From Rhizobium sp. Root482 (lineage in GTDB: Bacteria > Pseudomonadota > Alphaproteobacteria > Rhizobiales > Rhizobiaceae): a DNA stretch of 64,000 nucleotides. The stretch covers positions 519,287 through 583,286 of the forward strand of contig NZ_LMFA01000001.1 of NCBI RefSeq assembly GCF_001426565.1, in the 5' to 3' direction. The notes beneath the pieces are model-generated. The model was not told the origin of the DNA. It did not search any database and worked only from the letters and a program-made list of their open reading frames with translations. Shown piece by piece: positions 22,428-30,039 of the stretch (its first letter is position 1; the number at the start of each line of letters is the position of its first letter). Position numbers and translations under genes: made by a program.

Positions 22428-22825
22428 CAGCGCGCCACCGATCCCGTTGCCATGCCATCGACTTTGGTGGCCCGCTTCTTCGACTTGCCCTTGGCCATTC
22501 CCATTGCCTCCAGAACATCATCCGGCGGGGGCAGCTCGGCCCGCAGCATCGGCAGCTCTTCGGGCCGGGCAAGCTGCGTCGAAGCGGTCGGCGCAAGTTG
22601 CAGATCCTGCTGATAGATGGTCACGAGCTTCTCCAGCCGGTTGGGCTGGGACAGCAGCGCCCAGTCGGCACGCAGGAGGTCGATCGTATCTTCCTCCAGC
22701 TTGATTTCCGCTTCGAGCCTGCGCACCTCTTCCAGCTTGTTTTCCGCCTTGTGCTTGATCGTGTAGGTGACGGTGGCAGCCGCCGTCATCACGACGATCA
22801 GGACGATGTCAAAACTACGCAACAT
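22427..22825 (-). CDS. ftsL: Cell division protein FtsL
   Basis: Small bitopic divisome protein acting in the FtsQLB complex. A short N-terminus precedes one membrane helix (about residues 6-24, FDIVLIVVMTAAATVTYTI). A coiled-coil-prone region with heptad hydrophobics (KLEEVRRLEAEIKLEEDTID, then LLRADWALLSQPNRLEKLV) follows, as in FtsL. The C-terminal 50 residues are low complexity. The call depends on position between rsmH and ftsI as well as on this layout. 132 aa; a 3-bp gap separates it from rsmH. No ftsB is present in the window. Confidence 0.9.
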   Translation of the reverse strand: MLRSFDIVLIVVMTAAATVTYTIKHKAENKLEEVRRLEAEIKLEEDTIDLLRADWALLSQPNRLEKLVTIYQQDLQLAPTASTQLARPEELPMLRAELPPPDDVLEAMGMAKGKSKKRATKVDGMATGSVAR

Positions 22826-22828
22826 GTC

Positions 22829-23854
22829 TCAGCCCCCAATCTTTCCAAGGCTAGCAAGGTTCGGCAAATCGAAGATGGACAGATCATCTGCCTCCGGCGG
22901 GGAGTCGGTGCGCGCACCGACCCGCATCTTGGCGGATCGGGCGCGCGGATTGCGGGACGCTTCTTCTTCACTGGCCGCCACCATAGACTTGCCAACTGGT
23001 GCGAAGGTTGCCGCCCGCTCATGGACCAGCGGCAAATGCCGCGACCCAGACGCCTTTCCGGCGCGATCCTGGAAGAATTTCTTGACGATGCGGTCCTCGA
23101 GCGAATGGAAGGTGACGACAGTCAGCCGCCCACCGGGCTTCAAGGCGCGCTCGGCCGCAAACAGTGCACGCGCCAGTTCGCCAAGTTCGTCATTGACGAA
23201 AATGCGCAGCGCCTGGAAAACCCGGGTCGCCGGATGGATCTTGTCCTTGGCCTTGCGCGGCGTGACGATCTCGATCAGGCCGGCGAGATCGCGGGTGGTG
23301 ACGAAGGGATCCTCGAGGCGCCGCTTTTCGATGGCGCGGGCGATACGGCCCGACTGCGGCTCCTCGCCGAGAAACCCGAAGATGCGGGTGAGATCGCTCA
23401 CCTTCGCCCGATTGACGACATCCGCGGCCGAAACCCCATCCGACGACATGCGCATGTCGAGCGGCCCCTTTCGCTGGAAGGAAAAGCCGCGATCGGCCTC
23501 GTCGATCTGCATCGAGGAAACACCGATATCGAGCACGACGCCATCGAGGCCACCATCGGGCGCATGACTGGCGAGATCGGAAAATCGGGAATGAACAAGC
23601 GTGAGACGACCGGCATTTTCCGCCACCATGGGCTGGCCCGCGCGAATGGCCGCCGGATCACGGTCGAGCGCGATCACGTCCGCGCCGGCCGCCAGGATCG
23701 CCGCCGTATAGCCGCCAGCACCGAATGTGCCGTCGAGGATGATTTTACCGGGCTGAAGATCGAGACTTGCGAGGACTTCGGGGAGAAGAACCGGAATGTG
23801 GCGAACCGGTCCGCCATCGGCATCAGAAAAACCTCCGCCTTGATCCGCCATCAT
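22829..23854 (-). CDS. rsmH: 16S rRNA (cytosine1402-N4)-methyltransferase RsmH
   Basis: SAM-dependent enzyme that methylates N4 of C1402 in 16S rRNA (formerly MraW). It begins MMADQGGGF and then has [10 protein letters not shown], the SAM motif [26 protein letters not shown] and [24 protein letters not shown]. The start at 23854 has GGAGAG about 6 nt upstream; the frame is open a further 213 codons through the mraZ region, but that is out-of-frame read-through of mraZ. 341 aa is normal. It lies 14 bp after mraZ. Confidence 0.97.
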   Translation of the reverse strand: MMADQGGGFSDADGGPVRHIPVLLPEVLASLDLQPGKIILDGTFGAGGYTAAILAAGADVIALDRDPAAIRAGQPMVAENAGRLTLVHSRFSDLASHAPDGGLDGVVLDIGVSSMQIDEADRGFSFQRKGPLDMRMSSDGVSAADVVNRAKVSDLTRIFGFLGEEPQSGRIARAIEKRRLEDPFVTTRDLAGLIEIVTPRKAKDKIHPATRVFQALRIFVNDELGELARALFAAERALKPGGRLTVVTFHSLEDRIVKKFFQDRAGKASGSRHLPLVHERAATFAPVGKSMVAASEEEASRNPRARSAKMRVGARTDSPPEADDLSIFDLPNLASLGKIGG

Positions 23855-23868
23855 TCCGTCTCTCCACC

Positions 23869-24309
23869 CTAGCCCGAACGCAGACCTCGCAACCTGCGCT
23901 CCTCCCGTGCCGCCGCCTGACACTCGATAAACACCTGCGGCGCCCACAACTGAAAATGATCCGCTCGCCCCACGAAGGTCACCTCCGTGGTGATGCCGGT
24001 GAAGTCGCGGATGAAATCCGTCACCATCAACCGGCCCTCCTGATCGAGCTTCATGAAGACCCCGCCCCCATGAACCAGGAGCGACATCTGATTGGCCTGC
24101 GGCGAAAACGGATCCTCGCCGCCGATTTGCTTTTCGAACCGATCCAACAGCTCCGGACCGCCGGCACTGATCGCCGGAAAGACGAAATCCTGAAAGCAGT
24201 AGAGCTCCCGGATATCGAGCGCCGACAGGACAGAACGAAACGCCGAAGGAACGGAAACCCGCCCCTTGGAATCGATCCTGTTTGTCGCATGCGATAGGAA
24301 GCGGTTCAT
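23869..24309 (-). CDS. mraZ: Transcriptional regulator MraZ
   Basis: AbrB-fold DNA-binding protein, first gene of the dcw cluster, known in other bacteria to repress its own operon by binding TGGG repeats. Two SpoVT/AbrB-like halves are seen; the first has [17 protein letters not shown] and the second has [20 protein letters not shown] start at 24309 ([10 protein letters not shown]), the normal N-terminus; the frame is open 25 codons further. The ribosome binding site is weak. 146 aa is normal. Candidate binding boxes lie about 175-210 bp upstream. Confidence 0.96.
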   Translation of the reverse strand: MNRFLSHATNRIDSKGRVSVPSAFRSVLSALDIRELYCFQDFVFPAISAGGPELLDRFEKQIGGEDPFSPQANQMSLLVHGGGVFMKLDQEGRLMVTDFIRDFTGITTEVTFVGRADHFQLWAPQVFIECQAAAREERRLRGLRSG

Positions 24310-24482
24310 GACGCCATACTGCCGTTCCCGGGCCACATGCGGGCCTTGGAAGCCCGCGCGAACCCTCGAAAAATCGCACAGCAATCCCCCGGCAGGCAGT
24401 ATGCCCGCTCGAAAACCCCTTGCGGGGCACTTCCGAAGCTTGCGGAGAATGAGCTTTAATCAGCCCTTGTGCGGTGCATGAT
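24310..24482 (-). other. Presumed 5' leader of the mraZ operon
   Basis: If the promoter at 24484-24512 is correct, mraZ has a leader of about 165 nt with no convincing ORF. It contains a small hairpin, CCCC-N4-GGGG (24416-24427). No known riboswitch was recognised. Confidence 0.4.
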
Positions 24483-24517
24483 TGGGATAGCATGGGACCA
24501 TATGGGCGTCAATGGGA
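24483..24517 (+). promoter_or_regulatory. Four MraZ-type TGGG boxes at 10-bp spacing
   Basis: TGGGA at 24483, TGGGA at 24493, TGGGC at 24503 and TGGGA at 24513, one per helical turn, read on the plus strand. MraZ of E. coli is known to bind TGGGN direct repeats separated by 5 bp upstream of mraZ. The boxes overlap the proposed -35 and -10 elements, so bound MraZ would block RNA polymerase. Confidence 0.75.
24484..24512 (-). promoter_or_regulatory. Candidate promoter of the mraZ (dcw) operon
   Basis: On the minus strand, -35 TTGACG (24507-24512) and -10 TATCCC (24484-24489) are separated by exactly 17 bp. The -35 matches the sigma-70 consensus in 5 of 6 bases; the -10 is weaker. It lies within the TGGG boxes. 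Confidence 0.45.
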
Positions 24518-24560
24518 TTTGCTCTGTTCAGCCTGCGTCGTGAGCAGATATTGATAGTCT

Positions 24561-24620
24561 GTTAAGTTTAACGAAAAGTTACGATTGCCTACCCAAGACA
24601 CTGGATTCATGAGTGAATCC
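24561..24620. promoter_or_regulatory. Palindromes with CtrA-like and GANTC motifs upstream of mraZ
   Basis: Three elements sit close together. GTTAA-GT-TTAAC (24561-24572) is a perfect palindrome. TTAA-N7-TTAC (24568-24582) is one base from the CtrA consensus. A hairpin with 7-bp arms, GGATTCA-N4-TGAATCC (24602-24620 region), carries two GANTC sites (GATTC and GAATC), the target of the alphaproteobacterial methylase CcrM. They lie 50-110 bp upstream of the proposed mraZ -35. Confidence 0.35.
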
Positions 24621-24676
24621 TACTTCACAAAAATAGCGGATTTTATTTTAGATAACCCTAAATGAAACGGGCATTC

Positions 24677-24706
24677 AAGCGGATACGCGATTTCGCGAAT
24701 CCGCTT
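24677..24706. repeat. Long inverted repeat between rnpB and mraZ
   Basis: Arms of 14 bp pair with a single mismatch around a 2-nt loop (AAGCGGAT at the outside, CGCGA inside). It lies about 25 nt beyond the 3' end of RNase P RNA. It could help terminate rnpB, but no clear T run follows on the minus strand. It also contains one GANTC site. Confidence 0.6.
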
Positions 24707-24730
24707 CGGGACGCTGGAAAAAGAGGGAAA

Positions 24731-25127
24731 TTGCCAGTTGGCCTGTAAGCCGGGTTCTGTATGGCTCCGGCCCGAAAGCCGGAACGTGGCAGCCATTCAT
24801 CTGGGACAGCGCTTGCGCGCTGCCTCCTGCAACCCACCCGGATGACTGGCCCGGAAAAGGCCGGATCGCTTGCGCGGTCCGCGTCATCCCTATTCGGTCT
24901 TGCTCCCGGTGGGGTTTGCCTTGCCACCCATGTTGCCATGCGCGCGGTGGGCTCTTACCCCACCCTTTCACCCTTACCTGCCGAGGCAGGCGGTATTCTC
25001 TCTGTGGCACTTTCCCTGGGGTCGCCCCCGCCGGACGTTATCCGGCACCGTCTTTCCGTGGAGCCCGGACTTTCCTCCCCCCGCAGCCTTTCGGCCCTAG
25101 CGGAGCGCGGCTGCCCGGCCAACTGGC
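24731..25127 (-). ncRNA. rnpB: RNase P RNA, bacterial class A
   Basis: Catalytic RNA that removes the 5' leader of pre-tRNAs. The 5' and 3' ends form helix P1: GCCAGTTGGCC at 25117-25127 pairs with GGCCAACTGGC at 24733-24743. The conserved 5' block GAGGAAAGTCCGGGCTCC is present (about 25060-25080), as are the GGGTAAGAGCCCACCGC element (CR-III side), the P15 loop GGTGGGTT region and the 3' conserved ACAGAACCCGGCTTACAGG. About 397 nt, normal size. In the plus orientation the region is full of spurious ORFs. Ends are inferred from P1. Confidence 0.96.
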
Positions 25128-25133
25128 AGGCGG

Positions 25134-25162
25134 TGATAACCGACCAACCGGCCGATTGCCAC
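25134..25162 (-). promoter_or_regulatory. Candidate rnpB promoter
   Basis: On the minus strand, -35 GTGGCA (25157-25162), 17-bp spacer and -10 TTATCA (25134-25139). Transcription would begin about 7 nt downstream, exactly at the first base of helix P1. Confidence 0.5.
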
Positions 25163-25299
25163 AGGAAAATGTGAAAATCCCCCGCCGATCCCATCGCTGG
25201 CGGATCACGTCCGGACAGCGATCGGGAATCCAGGACGGATGATCGGGAGCCCGGCGAGCGCAAAGAGCGCCCGCCCCGCCGCCGCCGCCGCCACCTGGA

Positions 25300-25827
25300 T
25301 CAGTTGATGATGCTCTGGACCTTGCCGCAATAGCGGCGCGAGACCGGGTTCATCTTCTTGGCGCCATGGCCGGCATTGTAGCGAAGGATGGTGCCGCAGG
25401 TGAAACCACCCGACAGCTTGTGCGCGCCGGCGAGATATTTCATGCCGTATTTGATATTGGTCTCGGGATCGAAGAGACCGCTCTTGCCGCCCGAATAGCC
25501 CATCATGCGCGCCGTTGCCGGCTTGATCTGCATCAGCCCGACTTCGCCGGCACTGCCGCGCGCCTTCGGATTGAAGTTGCTTTCGACCTTGACGACGGCA
25601 TGGGCGAGATCGGCGGGAACGCCATACTGCTTGGCGTAGCTCTGGATCAATGCGCTATAGACCGAGGATTTCAGCGAGGTGCCCGGCGCCGCATAGCCCG
25701 TGGTGCGGGTAACCGGCTTGATCTTGGATGTAATTGTCTTGTCGGTGCCCCCGGCATACGACGTCGAAACCCCGGAAAACAGCATGCAGACGCATGCCGC
25801 AGCCGCAGCAAGATGCGATATTCTCAT
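25300..25827 (-). CDS. Small secreted lytic transglycosylase (SLT domain)
   Basis: Likely cleaves the glycan strand of peptidoglycan in the periplasm. A signal peptide (AAAAACVCMLFSGVSTSYAG, cleavage after about residue 25) is followed by a compact SLT domain (about 55-175). The catalytic Glu is in VVKVESNFNPKARG, followed by the family motifs EVGLMQIKP and ILRYNAGHGAKK. At 175 aa it is a minimal enzyme without a cell-wall-binding module. GGAG lies about 12 nt before the ATG. It stands alone between rnpB and the amidase. It resembles VirB1-like and MltE-size enzymes, but no secretion system is nearby. Confidence 0.88.
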   Translation of the reverse strand: MRISHLAAAAACVCMLFSGVSTSYAGGTDKTITSKIKPVTRTTGYAAPGTSLKSSVYSALIQSYAKQYGVPADLAHAVVKVESNFNPKARGSAGEVGLMQIKPATARMMGYSGGKSGLFDPETNIKYGMKYLAGAHKLSGGFTCGTILRYNAGHGAKKMNPVSRRYCGKVQSIIN

Positions 25828-26055
25828 TTAGCTTGAAGTCTCCACATATAGGCGCGGCGGATCGAAGGGCGCACCCCGCCCGGCCGTCACACGCCCCAAT
25901 TCTCATCATCAACAGGCAAGGCCTTGGGCCCCCAACGCCTGCGGTTCGGTGTGCCGGCAAAAGACCCGGGCATCGTGGTGATGATGTGGCAGACCCTGGA
26001 ATTAATGAGATTGCGACCTAAAGGCGGATCGCCCCGGCACTATGGCGCGGTCGTT

Positions 26056-26820
26056 TCACCGGCGGAAATCCGGCAATCCCGTCAGCAGTCGGTGAAGCGT
26101 ATCGATCGTCGAAATATCGGCGATGCCATCAACCTGCGATTGCCGAAAATGGCGCTGGAACGCGGCCACGACACCCTCGGTCTTCTCGCAAAAAATGCCT
26201 GTTGCTTCAACTGCGTAACCATAAAACGACAACATCGTCTGCACCGCCTCGACCGGCTGTCCCTGGTCGCCGCGCTGGAAAAACCGGCCGCCGCCGATAG
26301 GCGCCGCCTCGACCCAATGGCCGACACCTTCGCGATGCAGTCTCTCCCAGGGGAAATTTTCTCCCGGATCGACCTTGCGGATAGGGGCTATATCGCTGTG
26401 GGCAAGCACTCTTTCCGGCGCCACAGACCAGCGTTCGCCGCAGTTCCGACACAATTTCGCGACCGCATCGATCTGTTCGGAGGGGAAATCAGGCAGGCCG
26501 CCGGGATGGCCGGTATTGGCGATTTCGATGCCGATCGAACGGGAATTGATGTCCGTCTCGCCCTTCCAGCTGCTTTTCCCGGCATGCCAGGCACGGCGGG
26601 TCTCGGACACCAGTTGATCTATCCTGCCATCCTCATGGACGAAATAATGGGAAGAAACCTGGCTTTCCTCGCGACAGAGCCAGTCGAGAGCCGCCGTTGC
26701 GGTCTCCATGCCTGTATAGTGCAGGATGATCATGTCGGGCGCCCGTCCGTCAGCCCGCTCTCCGTGATTGGGAGACGGCACGGCGCGCGCATCGGGATAA
26801 TCGCAGGCAAAACCCGTCAT
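26056..26820 (-). CDS. N-acetylmuramoyl-L-alanine amidase, AmpD-like, with peptidoglycan-binding domain
   Basis: Amidase_2 (zinc) domain in residues 20-175: zinc ligands are suggested by ILHYTG (His34), then VLAHSDIAP with its His and the Asp of KVDPG downstream. SHYFVHEDGRIDQLV and SIGIEIAN are AmpD signatures. The C-terminus (about 180-250) resembles a PG_binding_1 domain (EAVQTMLSFYGYAVEATG). No signal peptide is seen, so it probably acts in the cytoplasm on anhydro-muropeptides during wall recycling, although the wall-binding domain is odd for that. Its ATG overlaps the stop of the upstream J-domain gene by 4 bp. Confidence 0.9.
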   Translation of the reverse strand: MTGFACDYPDARAVPSPNHGERADGRAPDMIILHYTGMETATAALDWLCREESQVSSHYFVHEDGRIDQLVSETRRAWHAGKSSWKGETDINSRSIGIEIANTGHPGGLPDFPSEQIDAVAKLCRNCGERWSVAPERVLAHSDIAPIRKVDPGENFPWERLHREGVGHWVEAAPIGGGRFFQRGDQGQPVEAVQTMLSFYGYAVEATGIFCEKTEGVVAAFQRHFRQSQVDGIADISTIDTLHRLLTGLPDFRR

Positions 26821-27524
26821 GCAGCCCGGCGTTCTTTCTCGATGGCTTCATAGGCAGCATTGAGCGCGGCCATGCGATCATTGGCAATGGCGTAAAGCTC
26901 CTTCGGCACGCCGCGTGCGACCAGCATGTCGGGATGGTTTTCCGAAACCAGAACCCGGTAACGCCTGCGGATGATCGAAAAATCATCCTTTGGGGAGACG
27001 CCAAGCACCTTGTAGGGATCGGCTCCGTCCAAATGGACATGGCGCGCCTTGATCGCCTCGAACCGCTGCTCCTCCATCCGGAATATCTGGGCAACGCGCG
27101 TCAGGAAGGCAATTTCCTTGTCGTGAACGGCACCGTCGGATTTGGCGATGTGGAAAAGCCCGTCGATAATATCCTCAAGCATGGCGCAGTCCTGATCGCA
27201 GGAGGCGCAGAGCGAGGCCATCTTCTCGGCATAGGCCTCGTAGCCGGCAATATCCTGGCGGGCCAGATTGTAGAGCCGGGCGACATTCTGGGCCTGATCG
27301 TCGGGAAACTTGAAAATGTCGCGGAAGGCCGAAACCTCGGCCTCGGTGACGATGCCGTCGGCCTTGGCCATCTTGGCGGAAAGGGCGATCATGGCGACGG
27401 AGAAAGCCACCTTGCGGCGCGTTTCCGGATCTCCCTCCAGCAGCGTCCGCACGGCCTCGACCACACCGGCAAGCGCATTGCCCGTTGCGGCGACGATGCT
27501 GAGGATACGATCCCACAATGACAT
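26817..27524 (-). CDS. TerB/DnaJ-domain protein (DjlA-like)
   Basis: A short N-terminus with a weak hydrophobic segment precedes a TerB-like helical domain (about residues 35-150, ETRRKVAFSVAMIALSAKMA and KADGIVTEAEVSAFRDIF). A C-terminal J domain (about 165-235) follows, with the intact HPD motif in SENHPDML, so it should stimulate an Hsp70 (DnaK). This layout matches DjlA-type co-chaperones. I start at 27524 (MSLWDRIL), where rhizobial homologues begin; ATG 27542 is an alternative. The gene is translationally coupled to the amidase. The shared role of the two is not known. Confidence 0.85.
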   Translation of the reverse strand: MSLWDRILSIVAATGNALAGVVEAVRTLLEGDPETRRKVAFSVAMIALSAKMAKADGIVTEAEVSAFRDIFKFPDDQAQNVARLYNLARQDIAGYEAYAEKMASLCASCDQDCAMLEDIIDGLFHIAKSDGAVHDKEIAFLTRVAQIFRMEEQRFEAIKARHVHLDGADPYKVLGVSPKDDFSIIRRRYRVLVSENHPDMLVARGVPKELYAIANDRMAALNAAYEAIEKERRAA

Positions 27525-27989
27525 AGGCACGTTCTTTCCCATGGTTGCTGGTTCCAGCTCGCGTTGAGGAAACGGCGGCACGGGCAGGCGTCCATGCGAC
27601 GAAAGGCAAAGCGGCAGACATGATCTGCGCCACGGACCGGCAGGTGGCGCGCTATACAGCATGACCAGAAGTCGGTCTCAAATGCAAGGCTGCAGGGTAG
27701 CACAAAAGGCCAAAATGACAAATTTGTGATGGCCCTCACTATTAGCCACTCAATTCCGTGAATTCCGGCGCAAGCCATTGAACCCGCCGTCCGGCCCGGC
27801 ATTCCGGGCAGATGACATCAAACTATCGAGCCTCGCCAAATTGCTTTTCCCGCGCGGGAGCCATGATGGCTTGGCCGCTCGTCGTCCGGTTCGCCTGCTT
27901 CGTCAAACCGTCCGGCAACTGTCATTTAACTTCCACAGGAATTGCGCTAGAAGCCTCCGACGATCTCGCCGTACCCCCGAGGAGGAACA
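27525..27989. other. Divergent intergenic region before pfp
   Basis: About 465 bp between two divergent genes. It holds the palindrome ACAAATTTGT near 27720, a small GCCCGG-N4-CCGGGC hairpin (27794-27809) and a very strong ribosome binding site (GAGGAGG) before pfp. A possible pfp promoter is TTAACT with TAGAAG 16 bp later. No gene is supported. Confidence 0.45.
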
Positions 27990-29204
27990 ATGGCCAAACA
28001 GAAAGTTGCAATGCTGACCGCGGGCGGGCTTGCGCCCTGCCTCTCATCCGCAGTCGGCGGCCTGATCGAGCGCTACACCGATGTCGCGCCCGACATCGAA
28101 CTTGTGGCCTACCGCTCCGGCTACCAGGGCCTCCTTCTCGCCGACCGCATCGAGATCACGCAAGGGATGCGCGAGAAGGCCCATATCCTCCATCGCCACG
28201 GCGGTTCGCCGATCGGCAACAGCCGCGTCAAGCTCACCAATACCGCCGACTGCATCAAGCGCAAGCTGGTCACGGAGGGGCAGAACCCGTTGCGAGTGGC
28301 GGCCGAGCGATTGGCCAGCGACGGCGTCACCATCCTGCACACGATCGGCGGCGACGACACCAATACGACGGCCGCCGATCTTGCCGCCTATCTCGGCGCC
28401 AATGGCTACGACCTCACGGTCGTCGGCCTGCCCAAGACCGTCGATAACGACGTGGTGCCGATTCGCCAGTCGCTCGGCGCCTGGACGGCGGCGGAATATG
28501 GGGCGAAATTTTTCGACCACGTCAGCAACGAGCAGAGTGCCGCTCCCCGCACCCTCGTCGTGCACGAGGTAATGGGGCGCCATTGCGGCTGGCTGACGGC
28601 TGCCACCGCCCGCGCGTATATCCAGATGACCGAAGACAAGGAATTCGTCGACGGCTTCATGATGAACGCCAGGATGAAGAATATCGACGGCCTCTACCTG
28701 CCGGAAACCGCCTTCAACCTGGAAGCCGAGGCCGAACGGCTGCGCGCGATCATGGACAAGGCCGGCTTCGTCACCCTGTTCGTCAGCGAAGGCGCCTGCC
28801 TCGACGCCGTCGTCGCCGAGCGTGAAGCCTCCGGCGAACCGGTCAAGCGCGACGCCTTCGGCCATGTCAAGATCGACACCATCAATGTCGGCGGCTGGTT
28901 CTCCAAGCAGTTCGCCTCGCTGCTCGGGGCAGAACGCGCAATGGTGCAGAAATCGGGCTATTACGCCCGTTCCGCACCTGCCAACCCCGACGACCTCAGG
29001 CTGATCCAGGGCATGGTCGATCTGGCTGTGGAAAGCGCTCTCAACAAGGTCTCCGGCGTCACCGGCCATGACGAGGACCAGGGCGGAAAATTGCGTACGA
29101 TCGAATTCCCCCGCATCCGCGGTGGCAAGCATTTCGACACCTCGGCAAAGTGGTTCGGCGAGGTGATGGATGCCATCGGCCAGAAATGGTCGCCGGCGGC
29201 CTGA
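27990..29204 (+). CDS. pfp: Pyrophosphate--fructose-6-phosphate 1-phosphotransferase
   Basis: Interconverts fructose 6-phosphate and fructose 1,6-bisphosphate using PPi. The phosphate-donor loop reads TIGGDDTNTT (GGDD at 120-123): Asp in place of the Gly of ATP enzymes (GGDGS) marks PPi use. PKTVDNDV (148-155) and VMGRHCGWLTA are the substrate motifs. 404 aa is normal for this group. The ATG follows GAGGAGGAACA, a near-perfect ribosome binding site. It is apparently a single-gene unit. Many rhizobia lack ATP-dependent phosphofructokinase, so this may be their only version. Confidence 0.95.
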   Translation: MAKQKVAMLTAGGLAPCLSSAVGGLIERYTDVAPDIELVAYRSGYQGLLLADRIEITQGMREKAHILHRHGGSPIGNSRVKLTNTADCIKRKLVTEGQNPLRVAAERLASDGVTILHTIGGDDTNTTAADLAAYLGANGYDLTVVGLPKTVDNDVVPIRQSLGAWTAAEYGAKFFDHVSNEQSAAPRTLVVHEVMGRHCGWLTAATARAYIQMTEDKEFVDGFMMNARMKNIDGLYLPETAFNLEAEAERLRAIMDKAGFVTLFVSEGACLDAVVAEREASGEPVKRDAFGHVKIDTINVGGWFSKQFASLLGAERAMVQKSGYYARSAPANPDDLRLIQGMVDLAVESALNKVSGVTGHDEDQGGKLRTIEFPRIRGGKHFDTSAKWFGEVMDAIGQKWSPAA

Positions 29205-29284
29205 CCACGCCCGACAAAACCTGTTGACGGCTCCGTTTGTTCGTGGCTCCCTCGCCGGGACGCCAATTCGCAAACGGGGCCTTC

Positions 29285-29923
29285 ATGTCGATCGAACACT
29301 GGCTGGCTTTTGTCGCCGCATCCGCCATTCTCCTGGCCATACCCGGCCCGACCATTCTTCTGGTGATTTCCTATGCGCTGGGGCATGGACGCAAGGTGGC
29401 CGCGGCAACGGTCGCGGGCGTGGCGCTTGGCGATTTCACGGCGATGACCGCCTCCATGCTTGGCCTTGGCGCCCTGCTCTCGACATCGGCCACGATCTTC
29501 ACCGTCCTGAAATGGGTCGGCGCCGCCTATCTCGTCTGGCTCGGCATCAAGCTGTGGCGGGCACCGATCGTCGCCGAGGCCGCAGATGGCAGCCTGCCTT
29601 CCGTCACCGCGGAAAAACCCGGGCGGATTTTCCTGCACACCTATATCGTCACGGCGCTGAACCCGAAGAGCATCGTCTTCTTCGTCGCCTTCCTGCCGCA
29701 GTTCCTCGATCCCGCCCGTCCCCTGTTCAACCAGATGCTGATCTTCGAAGTGACCTTCCTGACGCTCGCGACGCTCAATGCGACCGGTTACGCGCTGCTG
29801 GCAGCGGCTGCCGGAAAGACGATCCGCAAGCCGAAAGTCCAGGCCATCGTCAACCGGACAGGCGGCTCCCTGCTGATCGGCGCCGGGCTTTTGACGGCCG
29901 GCATGAAGCGGGCAACGGCCTGA
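29285..29923 (+). CDS. LysE/RhtB-family amino acid exporter
   Basis: Inner-membrane exporter of amino acids or derivatives. About six hydrophobic segments are seen; the N-terminus has the family motif AIPGPTILLVISYALGHGRK. KPGRIFLHTYIVTALNPKSIVFFVAF is the conserved central motif. 212 aa is normal. I start at 29285 (MSIEHWLAF); the frame is open 16 codons upstream, but that part is not membrane-like. It lies 80 bp after pfp and may share its transcript. The substrate cannot be told. Confidence 0.9.
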   Translation: MSIEHWLAFVAASAILLAIPGPTILLVISYALGHGRKVAAATVAGVALGDFTAMTASMLGLGALLSTSATIFTVLKWVGAAYLVWLGIKLWRAPIVAEAADGSLPSVTAEKPGRIFLHTYIVTALNPKSIVFFVAFLPQFLDPARPLFNQMLIFEVTFLTLATLNATGYALLAAAAGKTIRKPKVQAIVNRTGGSLLIGAGLLTAGMKRATA

Positions 29924-30039
29924 AAAATCCGTCCGCGCTTGCGGTCGATTGCCCCATGGGTTAATGGAGTTCCCCAAATGGCGGCTTCTAGCTGCTGATT
30001 TGCGGGGGCTGCGGGGCCTGACAGCACGAAAGCGACAGC

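Noticed and set aside
23855-24493. N-terminal extension of rsmH by 213 codons
   Set aside because: It runs through mraZ in another frame; the normal RsmH start with a ribosome site is at 23854.
24760-25260. Several open frames over 24.7-25.3 kb
   Set aside because: They cross RNase P RNA, whose conserved elements and P1 pairing explain the sequence.
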